Positions 47,586-58,236 of a DNA stretch of 64,000 bases are shown in pieces (the first letter of the stretch is position 1; every line of letters starts with the position of its first letter). The notes beneath the pieces were generated by a model that made no database searches, was not told where the DNA came from, and worked only from the letters and a program-made list of their open reading frames with translations. Position numbers and translations under genes: made by a program. The stretch comes from Anaeramoeba flamelloides (lineage: Eukaryota; Metamonada; Anaeramoebidae): contig JANTQA010000026.1 of NCBI GenBank assembly GCA_027625915.1, positions 2,108,001-2,172,000 of the forward strand, written 5' to 3'.

Positions 47586-48640
47586 GATAATCAAGAAATT
47601 TTTAGTTTTTACTAAGAATCACTTATTTAAAAATTAATCATTTTAGAAATTGTTTTTTTAATTCTTTTCCAAACCCAAAGATCTAAACCCAAAATAATAG
47701 TATTCCAGTATATACCAATTAATATTGAGAAACTTCTCGTTAGTAACCTATTTTTATAAGTTTGAATTTCAAAGAATTATTCAATGATCATCAACAAAAA
47801 CTCAAAGAATGTTTAACTTGTATTCCTATTCAAAAATTAATTGTAACATCAATATCTTTCCAATAAGCCAAAATAATTTTAAAAATCATATATTCGTTAA
47901 ATATTTAATTATTAAAATAATAATCGATTTTTAAACAGCAATCAAAATTTCAAAATGACTTTAAGAAAGATGTATTTCAACATAAAAGTCTGAATATTGA
48001 TAGTTCAATTCCTGAATTTTATCTTAATTAAAGATTATTTTAAAAAATTCTTTGGTTCAATTACTCAATAAAGCGATCATTTTTAATTGAAGAGATCAAC
48101 TTGTCATAAATATTTTACTTAAAGAATTTCGAAAGTTATTTAAATCATAAATTATTCATTTAGTTTACTTTCAATAAGATTATACTTAATTTTGGAGTTA
48201 TCGGTATCAAGATCAATTTACCAATATCAATTGTTTTTTAATTTCTTAAAATTAAAATCATCTTCTAAATGTAAATAAAGCCTTAATTTGGAACAATATT
48301 TTGATTGGCAATCAAGAGACATTCCCATAAAAGATACACTCAACAATTCTTTCTTCGAAAAACTGAACTTCTTGTGTTTTTTATATAAATTAGATTATAA
48401 AGTAATCTTTTCCCACAACATGAAATAAAAGTTCGTTTAAAAAACTAGAAATTTTCAACATACTATAGCACGAGTCACCACAGTACTTATATTTCCACAC
48501 ATGTGTACACTTTTAAATCTTTCAAATGATTATTAATTGTAATTTTGAGACAAAAAAATTCATTTTTTTTTATTTTTTGTCGAGCCGTTCAAAAAAAAAA
48601 TCAAATAGAGCACAAATAGCTTCAAAATATTCACACCCAA

Positions 48641-50725
48641 ATGAACACACGTATTTTTTTAGACAACGATCAGTTGAGGACAAACAATCGACTGACACAC
48701 CGAAATTTGGCAAGACACCGCGAGGCATTAATGAACCAATCAAAGCAAGGGACTGGATACCAACAAAGGAATTATGGGAACGAGTCTGCAGGACAAATGT
48801 TTTTACAACTCTTAAAAGTCCAGGAGTCGAAAAGGTTTCTGGACAGCTTTGTGGTTTCACTAGCGATTAGTTTCCTAATCTTCCTTTTTCTTTTTATACT
48901 GAATGTCTTGATTTCAAACCAAGCTGACCAATTCTTTTCAGGCTTTTTGCAATTCAAAACCGTTTTCCTGTTTGGCTTATTTTTGTTGCTTTATTTTTTA
49001 TTACTAAGGATCGTCAGGCTCTGTTTAACCCCATTGCTCATGAAAAAACCAGAGACGTTTTTTCAAAAGATCTCTTGGCATTTTGTACCAACACACAAGC
49101 CAATTTTCTTAGTAATTGTCTTTTTTTGTGTGCTTTGCTCTCGGCTCTTTTGGAAAGCTTGCTCGCCAAACGTTTGGGAAGACAATGAAATAATTTTTTA
49201 CACAACCGAAGATGAAAACGAGAACGTTATTCAGAATTTGCAATGGATCAATGTCTGGTACTGTGTGTCAATTTCTGTTCTCGTATGGCTGTACAACCTG
49301 CACAAGGCAGACACCTTTTTTTTAGAATTCCCCTCTGTTGAGAAGCCAAGATTCTTTCGGATCAAGCAATGTGTTCGCCCAATTCTCAAACGATCAATTC
49401 ACGAATTAGTCATGTACTTGGCTGTCTTTCTCATGGGGCTGGTTCTGCTTGCGGTCGTATTGCCATCCACAATTTTTTCCCTTGCAATTCTGAGATCCTA
49501 TGTCAAGGAACAAATGAGTGTCAATCTCTTTGACAAAGCCCTGATGACCTATTGGATTATCTTTTTAATGAACATTTCCACTGCCGTGATGAAAATCATC
49601 TTCACCGCAAGATGGCCACCTCTGACGCAAACGCCTGGCCTGTTGATTACCTCCAACAGCAAACCCTTCTTCCATTTTTTAAAACGCGAAAACGATCCTT
49701 GGGCAAGACATGTCGCCTTTCGAACTTTGCATGACCTCGCCTATTCTGACAGCGAAAATCGGAAAATCGTTTTTGAAGAAGACTCTGGCAGAACTTGGAT
49801 CTCCATTTTTAAAGTGTGCATCGAAGAGATCTCGATCCTTCTTGAAGGCATTCTTTCAGAAATAGGATCAGCAAACTCCTCAAATTCTTATTCATTTGTT
49901 GACATTAAGAAAAACAGAAACCCCAATAATTATCAAAACAATTTTTCTTCCAAATATTTGCAATTGAACGACGAAAGCCAATACAAAAATCTCCATTTAC
50001 GTTCGCCGATGAATTCCAAAAAGAAAAAAAACAGCAACAAAAAAAGACAATTACAAAAAATTCTTAATGAAGAAAATTATGGTAACAATTTTGATGAAAT
50101 CGAGCAACCCCTGAGATTTGTTTATCAAACGTGGAAAAAGTTATCTTCAATCCAAATAAGACTAATAGTGGGGAAATTATTGCCAGACTGGCCAATACTC
50201 GATTCTTTTCGAAATTGGTTAATTATTTCTCAAAAAAAGAAAAATAAAGAAAAATTAAAAGATCAAAAAAAAAGAAAATACTTGCAGTTGATGAAAAAGA
50301 AAAATAAATTTGATCAAGATGATGATGACGACAACGATGACAGCGGCAATAAGAAGAAAAACAACGACGACGACGGCGACGACGACGATGATGATGATAA
50401 AGATATTTTTTATAATTGGCAAATCTTTATTTGGGCAGCTGAAACACTGTCCCAATTTGTATCAGTTTCCATAGAAGAAGACCATCTAGGATTACTGCAA
50501 GGTAACATCGTGTCCATCATTGAATGGCTAATTGAAAGCTTAATACAAACCGAAAGGTATTTAAATGCAGATATAGATGATCCAGAAAAGCCATTGATGA
50601 TAATTGATATACTCAGAACAACAATCTACCAAATTGTGACATCAATGTATGACTATTTGGAACAATTTGAATTTATACCTTCCCATACAGAAAAACTTGA
50701 AAGCTTTATTAATTTCGAAGAATAA
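48641..50725 (+). CDS. NDC1: NDC1, nuclear pore transmembrane protein
   Basis: NDC1 anchors nuclear pores in the nuclear envelope (and spindle pole bodies in fungi). It helps insert new pores. Single exon, 694 residues from the ATG at 48641, close to the family's usual 650-680. Six hydrophobic segments fall at roughly residues 68-91, 104-126, 153-171, 203-218, 253-281 and 300-322. Landmarks are FLEFPSVEKPRFFRIKQ after the fourth segment and RHVAFRTLHDLAYSDSENRK (residues ~355-375), the conserved start of the soluble half. After that come helical sequence, a Lys/Asn linker and an Asp-rich run (about 50330-50400) not found in animal proteins. Base composition is more balanced than its flanks, as expected for a conserved gene. 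No intron was needed. Confidence 0.9.
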   Translation: MNTRIFLDNDQLRTNNRLTHRNLARHREALMNQSKQGTGYQQRNYGNESAGQMFLQLLKVQESKRFLDSFVVSLAISFLIFLFLFILNVLISNQADQFFSGFLQFKTVFLFGLFLLLYFLLLRIVRLCLTPLLMKKPETFFQKISWHFVPTHKPIFLVIVFFCVLCSRLFWKACSPNVWEDNEIIFYTTEDENENVIQNLQWINVWYCVSISVLVWLYNLHKADTFFLEFPSVEKPRFFRIKQCVRPILKRSIHELVMYLAVFLMGLVLLAVVLPSTIFSLAILRSYVKEQMSVNLFDKALMTYWIIFLMNISTAVMKIIFTARWPPLTQTPGLLITSNSKPFFHFLKRENDPWARHVAFRTLHDLAYSDSENRKIVFEEDSGRTWISIFKVCIEEISILLEGILSEIGSANSSNSYSFVDIKKNRNPNNYQNNFSSKYLQLNDESQYKNLHLRSPMNSKKKKNSNKKRQLQKILNEENYGNNFDEIEQPLRFVYQTWKKLSSIQIRLIVGKLLPDWPILDSFRNWLIISQKKKNKEKLKDQKKRKYLQLMKKKNKFDQDDDDDNDDSGNKKKNNDDDGDDDDDDDKDIFYNWQIFIWAAETLSQFVSVSIEEDHLGLLQGNIVSIIEWLIESLIQTERYLNADIDDPEKPLMIIDILRTTIYQIVTSMYDYLEQFEFIPSHTEKLESFINFEE

Positions 50726-52920
50726 TCAATAGATTTTGGTTTTTTATTTTTTTTTTTTTTTTTTTCAGTTTTTTTGATCCATTGTTTTTTTTTTTTTTTT
50801 TGTTATATTTTTATTTGATTTTGAATTTTTTGACAAGATAGTATATTACAATCTAATACAGCCATTCCAAACCTACCATGAATTTTGGAAGACATAGAAA
50901 TTGACTTTTTGGTCTCAGTTAAATACAAAAAAAAAATCTTGGGTTATACGCTATTATAAGTTTTCAAAGTTTGACAGATTTTTAATTAAAAAATTTCATA
51001 TGTGATAAACTGAGAAAAAAATCTGTTCTTTATTAAACAAATTCAAAAATCCAAAACAAAGATTCCAAAGATTGGAGATCCAATTTAATAATTTCTTTAA
51101 AATAGTCCCGACTTTTGATTTTTTGGTATTTAGAAATTAAAGATTCACAAAAAATCTCAAAAACTTTTTTATATTGTTGATCATTCAGAAGGTTTTTTTT
51201 GAAAAATTCAAATTTTAATTTTTTCTCTCTGGTAATTGTTTGTTATTTTCTAAATTTCACCGTTCGTAATAGGTTACCATATAACCATAAAATCCTTTCA
51301 TAAAAAAGTAATTATGATTGAGAAAATGAATTTTCTGTTTTTCATAGATTTCAAGGTAGGGTTGGAACCGATGTAATTGTAATTTATTGAAGCCTCTTTC
51401 TGATAATATTGTTTTTTTTTTAATTTCAAAAAAAAAATAAAAATATATTAGTAAAAAAGTAAATACCATTTCAAAAATTGTGACTAGCCTGAAATAATTA
51501 ATTGTAAAAAATATATATAACCATTAGTATTCAAGATTAACAAATCATTAAATCTGATTTTTAATTCACTATTAAATTATAATAAATATATAAAAACCTG
51601 ATATTAAAAATATTAAAAAGAATAAGCCCAAAAAATAAATAAAAAATAAGTACGAATTTTTGAAATGTGCATTATAGATTTTTTCTTATCAAACTTTCAC
51701 TGAAAAAAAATTGAACAAACAGATTTTTTTCTAATAATTAAAATTTGTTGTAAAATAAATTCTTTTATATAAATTGTCTTAGTAATTACTTGTCATTTCG
51801 AAGATCTATTTTTTTATCCAATGATCTTGCACAAAAAAAAAGTATCAAAAAATAAAAAAAGAAAAAAATAAACAAAAATCAAATTTTCCTTAGAAAAAAA
51901 AACAATAAAAATTTGAAAAAATAAAAAAAAAATATGTAAAAATTAGAAAAACTGATTTTGATCCAAAAATTTGAAAATATTTTTTTATTAAAAGAATACG
52001 GGATAAATCCTCTAAACTACTTTCATTAACATTAAGCTATTTAGTCAAAAAAAAATTTCAAATATTTTAGTTTTAAAAAATTTATAATAATCATAAAAAA
52101 AAAAAGGATTGGTATTTTAATTAAAAAAAAATAATAAAATTAGGAATGTCATGAAAAGGTGAATACAAATCCAAATGGGTTATAATAATCTTAAAATGTG
52201 AATCTAAAAATATTAATTTAATTTATTAGTAAAATAATAGACTTTATACACTTTACGTAGTGAAAAAAACTACCAATTATTTTTTAGAATTTAATAATTG
52301 AAAATAAATAAAAAAAATTCCTAACAAGAGAGTGGTGTTTCGTTTTGATTTAATATTATTTTGTAAATAAGAATATTATGAATATTGGAATGGAATAAGA
52401 AATATTTATTTTCGGGATTGAAGACTTTGATAAAGAAAATAAATTCCAATGGGAATTGCAATATTATCTTTGTTTGCTTTTCTTCTTATAGATATTATGG
52501 GCTCATTATTAAAAAACTTTGGTTAATTTGACTATTTCTTTAAAAAGTAACTAGTTCCTTAATTTTTAAATTCCTTCGGGTTCTGAGGCAAATCTAATCC
52601 CCCTTTGGGTTTTATATTCAATAAATAATTTTTATTGTTTTCTAATCTTTCAAAAGATCTGTTTCTTTAGTTCCTTTAATAAAATATTGATTTAAATATT
52701 TTTTCAATTTTTGGAATATTCAAAATTTTAAATATTTTTATTAATTCTTGAGCATTTTTTAGAACTTTATAACATTTAAAGTGTTTTTTAATATTTAATT
52801 ATTTTGTTTTTTGCTGTTTTGTTAGTTTTAATCTTGTTAAATAATAAAAATAATAAAATAAATTTGAGAAAAATAAAATTAATATATATCTAGTCAAGTA
52901 TACCTAGGCGGTAGTATAAC

Positions 52921-52925
<5 letters not shown>

Positions 52926-52973
<48 letters not shown>
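52926..52973. repeat. (TA)24 microsatellite
   Basis: Perfect alternating TA, ending exactly at the left end of the TIR element at 52974. Confidence 0.95.
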
Positions 52974-52979
<6 letters not shown>

Positions 52980-54465
52980 AGCACCCCGGATTTGCCTAAA
53001 TTTCATCAAGTTTTTTAAATTAGATTTAAAATGATATTGATCTACTAATATATTAATTTTCTTATTTGTCTTTAATCCAGATTTGGATAATAATAAAAAG
53101 TCAAAATAGTTCAAAGATAAATTAGTTAAGTTATTGATTTTTTTTTTAAAAATTGAAAAAAAAATAATAATTATTCATTTTACATTTTTTTAAAAGATTT
53201 TCATTTTCATTTTATTTTTTTAAATCAGAAATTTTATTACATTAATAGTAATTCAAAACTCAACACATTAATTTATTAATAATAACCACAAAAAAATTTT
53301 GCTAATTTTATGATAAAAAAAATAAATAAAAAAATAAATTACTTTGAAATTTAATTTTTTTTTTTTAGAAAAAATTTCAATAAATATCCAATTAAGAGAA
53401 AAATGAAATTTATTTCTTTAGGCCAAAATAAAATTTTTAATATGATTAATTTTCTAAAACTTTTATTTTAGCAATAGATAATAATTTAAAATTAAAAAAA
53501 AAAAAAATTGTAAAATAATTTCAATTTATTAAATTGGAATAAAACAAATATAAATTACCTTTTAATCAATAAAATATTTATACCTAAATTTAAAATAAAA
53601 TAAAAATAACTCTTAAATATTATTCCAATATAATAAAATAATCTCTGAAACCAATTTTTTTTTTTGTATTTTGTTATTGATAAAATTTTGAATAATATAT
53701 TTGCGATATTTGGATTTTTCCTTAATAAATTAATCCAGATCTTGTTAAATAAGTTCTGATATATGGTCTCTACTACAACAATATTGTTAATTTTATGTCT
53801 AGATTTTAAAAAGTCCAAAATTAAAAAATTGTAAAATAATAAAAAAAAAATCCAATATTAATCTGACTCGAACTATTGGCCAAATCATTTAAAATTGGAA
53901 AAAAATCTTGTTGAAAAAATTGTAAAATTTTTGCAATGAAAAAAAATTTGATTTTTTTTTCTAATTTAATTTATATTTTTTTTTTTTTTATAATTATTTA
54001 GAATCTAATATAGATATTGATATTGAATAGTAATCAGTAGATAAAATATATTTTCTATGTGATGTTATAATAACTTTTAAAATGAATAAATTAATAAATC
54101 AAGCATTTTAGGCAATTTTGGGGTGCAAAGGGCCCCAGAAAAAATTCCAGTAAAGTATGATGTGTTTTAAATGTTAAAACTAAGAGGTTTTTGATGTCTA
54201 GGCAAACTTCTCAAAAAAAAAAAAAAAATTTATTTTTACAAAATTTGGAAAAATAATAAAATCACAATAACCAAAAAAAAATTAACAATGTTGAAAATTT
54301 TTTTTCAAGTTATTTTTTTATTTTAACTAACTATACAATTTTTAATTATAAAATTTTCTTTCTAAGATAATTGTTTATTAATTCTATACCTTATTATCCT
54401 TTGATAACATTTCAAATTAAAATTTTTGTTTGAAATGTTTTTAGGTTATTTGGGGTGCTAAGGGA
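52974..54465. mobile_element. TA-flanked TIR element, ~1.49 kb
   Basis: The left end TCCCTTAGCACCCC followed by GGATTTGCCTAAA is inverted at the right end (TTTTAGGTTATTTGGGGTGC then TAAGGGA). TA flanks both sides and TA-rich DNA lies outside. A second, internal half-end (TTTTAGGCAATTTTGGGGTG at about 54105) suggests a nested or rearranged relative. The minus-strand open frame at 53555-53818 has no recognisable domain. Confidence 0.7.
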
Positions 54466-54904
54466 TATATAATATAAACAGTCCTACTTTTAAGTCACAA
54501 ACTTTTAATGGAATTTAAGATACAAAAAACCCTCAAATTAGGGGGTGGGAGTTCTAAGTCTATTAAAATAAATTGTGTACAAAAAACTAAAATAATTGTT
54601 TACCTTTATTTGAGATTTTTTGGTGTCTTAAAATGTGTTGAAATTTTGTCTTAAAAGTTGAAATCGCTGTTTTTCTCTGAGAAATTATAGTTTTGATACT
54701 TTTAAAATAATTTTTATTTCGCAAAAATGGTAAAACTCTTGTTAAATTTGATGAAAATTTAAACGTTTAAATATTTTGAATTGTTATATTAATAATATAG
54801 GAAATTTCGATTAATTTGGAATATATCAAACATGGATTTTCCTCTATCATTTAAAGTTGTTTTTTTTTTTCTTAAAAATTTCAAAAAAAAATCTTGCAAA
54901 TTAA

Positions 54905-54922
54905 ATATATATACATATATAT

Positions 54923-54957
<35 letters not shown>
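54905..54957. repeat. (TA)n/(TACA) microsatellite
   Basis: TA run with TACATA interruptions, just left of a family B repeat. Confidence 0.9.
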
Positions 54958-54959
<2 letters not shown>

Positions 54960-54961
<2 letters not shown>

Positions 54962-55642
54962 TAAAGTAATTTAAATTATCTGAAAATATTCTAAAAAATT
55001 TGAAAAAGAATTGCCAAACCTTTGATAATTTTAATCTCTGGTAATTACTAACCCACTGAAACAATTTAAATGGAATATAGATTATATTTTTATTTGAAAT
55101 AATCAAATTAAAACGTATTTCTTTTGGTTTTAAATTGAATTTTATTGTTTCTAAAAAAATATTTTAGTGAAAAATTTACAATCTTGATGCTTTAGTATTT
55201 TTTCTCGTATATTTTAATTCCAAAAAAAGAAAAAATTGATTTGAACTGTTCTTTATATCAAGAAAATTTGATTATTTTCAATTTTTAAATAATAATTGTA
55301 ATTTTTGTATTTAAAATTAAGTATATTTTTTATACTGAGTTATTTTAGACTATGTGGTTTAATTTTTTAAATAAAATTTTTGGTTTTCCCAACTCAGAAA
55401 ATAAAAGTTCTTTCTTCTTCCAAACAAAATAATTTTTTTTAATAAATTCCGAAATTTGTAAAAATTGAAATTTTCCAAAAAACATGAAAATTGGATCAAA
55501 CTTTTAAAATCAATAATTCATTTCTGATAATAGCATTAAACAGATTTTGGCACCATTTTTCAATTTCAAGTTGTCTGTTAAAATTTTTCGTGATTTACTT
55601 TAAATTCACTTGAAGATTTTTTTCAGTTTACTCGTCCCTTAA
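54960..55642 (+). mobile_element. family B repeat, copy 2 (right part)
   Basis: Homologous to about 34650-35303, ending in TTTACTCGTCCCTTAA. The left TTAA end of the element is not present here. Confidence 0.65.
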
Positions 55643-55645
55643 AAG

Positions 55646-56703
55646 TATTTCTTTATGCTAATAAGTTCAATTTTCCAGGTTATAAAAAGGTATTTTGGAA
55701 GAATGTTTATTTTACTTTATTTGGTTATTTTTCTGTAGTATTTTTTTATTAAATAAAAGAAATAATTGATTTATACTGTTCTTAATATTAAGAAAATGAG
55801 ATTATTTTCAAATTTAAAATTATAATAGATTTTTTTTGAAATTTAGTAGATTTTTTATACTGTAGTCAAAATAAAGCGTGCAGAAAATTTTAAGGCATGT
55901 TTCAAAATAAAAAGCGTGTTTTTTTGTTATAGAAGACAGATACATTAACCGATCAAAGAAACTGATAATAAACCCTAAATAAATATGGTATTGGTTTCTT
56001 AAAGTTCTATTATTTAAAAAGAAATTCTAAAAATGAAGGATCAAATTGAAAAATTTATCTCAAAAAATAGAGTAAATTTTCAAGAAAATTTTACTCATCA
56101 ATAAAACAAAAAAAATTCAAAAAAATTGAGAATATTATGGAAAATTTTCAACTATGTGCATGAATAATTTAAATTTTACTGAAAATAACCAGAACTTTAC
56201 TTTCAAAATTGATTCGAACTTAGGTATACCATTTGGTAGTGGGTTGGATGTTACCTTGGTATAAGAATAAAAAAAATCACGGATAATATTTTGAAACACG
56301 GATAATAGTCTTTGTGCACGCATTATTTTGATCACTGTACTGAGTTATTCCAATACTTTGAGGTTTTATTTTTTAAATTGTATTTTTTTTCAATTCTTTC
56401 ACGGATGACAAGAAGAGTTCGTTCTTCTTTTAAAGAAAATGTTTTTTTTAAATAATTCCAAAATAAATTGAATTTTGAACTTTATAAAAATAGAAAAATA
56501 AAGGATCAAAACTTTAAAAACAAGATTTTATTTTGGAAAATGTCTTTATGAGTTAATCTTGACCTGTTTTTTTTTTGTTGGAATTAGATTTTTTTCTCCA
56601 TTTTTCAATTTAAAGTTGTCTGTTAAAATTTTTTGTGATTTACTTTAAATTTCTGAAAAGATTATTTGTCGGGTAACTCTTCCCTAAAACATAACTTTAA
56701 GAA
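55646..56703 (+). mobile_element. family B repeat, copy 3, split by a MITE
   Basis: Starts directly after copy 2 with the same AAGTATTTCTT block as the 34.76 kb copy. Continues to TATACTGAGTTATT, where a 478 bp MITE is inserted at TA, then resumes and ends in a degenerate right end (about 56685-56700). Copies 2 and 3 are thus adjacent, head to tail. Confidence 0.65.
55860..56337. mobile_element. mariner-type MITE, copy 2, with TA duplication
   Basis: Ends CTGTAGTCAAAATAAAGCGT and, inverted, CAGTGATCAAAATAATGCGT match at 16 of these 20 positions. Both sides are flanked by TA. The empty site is visible in the sister copies (TATACTGAGTTATT), proving insertion. No coding capacity, so it must rely on a transposase elsewhere. 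Confidence 0.85.
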
Positions 56704-56811
56704 TTCAAACAACAATTTTAAATTAATCAAAAGTTTGTTATTTCACAAAGTCTTTGAGATGAAAACGCAAAGCTAAATAATAGAGTTTTCATTTTTTATT
56801 CTTTTAAGAAA

Positions 56812-58236
56812 ATGTCTTCTTTTTTTTCATCAAAAGGTGTTTGTACAATAGGGATTGAATTAACAAATGTTCAAGATCGTTCCATAAAAGTTGTCAAGAG
56901 GAACAAAAAAAAAAAGAATTTGTATGTTTTCTCATCAAAGGATACAATCGATGGAGTTGTTGAAATACGAGCAACAAAAAAAAGAAAAAAATTAGAGCAT
57001 ACTGGAATTGAGCTTAAACTTTGTGGTGTGTTAGGTAAATTCAAAAAATAACATCTTCTTTCTTTTGATTTCCATTGAAAAATTTTTCATTTTACTTTTT
57101 CGTTGGTTTTTTTTTTTTTTTCTTCTTTTTTTCTGATTCAACAAAAACTCTGATAATTTTTAATTGTTTAAATCAAAAACAAAATTGATGAGTCTCAACA
57201 TCTGATATTTTACTGATAATGAATTAGTAAGAGTTTGGTACTTTTTTTTTACAGCTATTTACCAAACCTTTTAAATTATAATAAGAGAAACTCCCTTTTA
57301 AAGATCCATCAATTTTTAGATTTTTCGGCGCTTTAAGAATCTATTTTTGATAAAATGAAGTGTTTTTCTGTTGATAACTTTTGTATTGTGTCAATTTACT
57401 CTCCTCAAAGCAGCAATTTTCTCAAGTACTTTTGCCTTAATTAATGTTTATCCAATATTTTTCTCTTTTTTTTGCTTTAACTTGAATTTTACAAAACAAA
57501 ACAAAACTAACAAAAAAAACAAAAAAAACAAAAAAAACCAAAAAAAGAATCAAGTCTTGATAGTAGTGCAAACATTGATCTCGTTTCTTCTGTCAAAAAA
57601 TTATCAACTGCTGGCACATTGTCTGATCGTAAATGGCAGTTTTCATTCCCAGAATTCAATATGCCACAAGAAAGCTATGACGGCATCAACACAAGCATCC
57701 GGTATTACGTCAAGGTAATAATAAAGCGAAATTATGCCGTCAATATCAAGCAGGAAAAGGAATTTTGTGTCAGGAATCTTGACACAAAGATACCAAAATC
57801 TGTCCCAATCAAAATGGAGGTCGGAATAGAAGACTTTTTGCATATTGACTTCACGTTCCCAAAGTCTGCATACCATTTAAATGATGTAATTTTGGGAAGA
57901 ATTAATTATTATCTGGCCAAAATCAATTTGAAGCACATGCAAATTGCAATTATCAAACGAGAAATCTATCGAGCAAGCGAAGAAACATTTACAGAAAAGC
58001 AAACAATGTGCACCTTTGAAGTTATGGACGGTGCTCCAGTTAAAGGCGAATCAATCCCCGTTCGTTTCTTTTTAGAAAATTTAAATATAACACCAACTTG
58101 CCGTAAAATTGCGAAACGATTTTCTGTAAGATATTACCTTACATTATTTTTGATCGACGAAAGAGAAAAAAGATATTTCAAACAAAATGAAATTATTTTT
58201 TATCGAAAAAATATCCCAAAAATTGAAGAAAAGTAA
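56812..58236 (+). CDS. VPS26: VPS26, retromer arrestin-fold subunit (two exons)
   Basis: VPS26 binds VPS35 in the retromer core that recycles cargo from endosomes. Exons are 56812-57034 and 57548-58236, joined in phase 1 (TTAG|GTAAAT to AAAAAG|AATCA). The join gives a 303-residue protein with continuous family alignment across it (LKLCGVLESSLDSSANIDLV, where animal proteins have GQIELYYDRGNHHEF). Landmarks are KMEVGIEDFLHIDF, KSAYHLNDVILGRI, MDGAPVKGESIPVRFFL, FSVRYYLTLFLIDE and RYFKQNEII. Length is slightly below animal VPS26 (~327) because the disordered C-terminal tail is short. The N-terminal strand is basic (KRNKKKK). The start ATG is clear. No VPS35 or VPS29 lies nearby. Confidence 0.93.
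57035..57547 (+). other. VPS26 intron, 513 bp
   Basis: GTAAAT donor. The acceptor lies in an A-rich run (AACAAAAAAAACC...AAAAAAG) with no pyrimidine tract. The phase and the protein alignment fix it. Confidence 0.75.

Larger units (their letters stand above)
43380..48640. other. gene-free region with transposon nest
   Basis: No host gene was recognised between the RGS-DUF547 gene and NDC1. Holds a 72 bp tandem duplication, a ~640 bp tandem repeat split by a Tc1/mariner element, a mariner-type MITE and repeat G copy 2. I see nothing structured at 45900-46510 or 47590-48520. Confidence 0.6.
50726..56811. other. gene-free region with nested TIR elements
   Basis: No host gene was recognised between NDC1 and VPS26. 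50730-52900 shows nothing but A/T runs. 52924-56703 is mostly mobile-element sequence described separately. Confidence 0.6.

Noticed and set aside
48526-48957. Open frames on both strands overlapping the NDC1 start
   Set aside because: They overlap the well-supported NDC1 frame and have no recognisable content. The ATG at 48641 explains the region.
53555-53818. 87-codon minus-strand frame as a gene or transposase
   Set aside because: It is Ile/Asn/Lys/Phe-rich with no family motif and sits inside a TIR element. I cannot support a function.
57371-57718. Plus-strand frame of 115 codons across the VPS26 intron
   Set aside because: It is in a different frame from VPS26 and its second half is an out-of-frame reading of exon 2.
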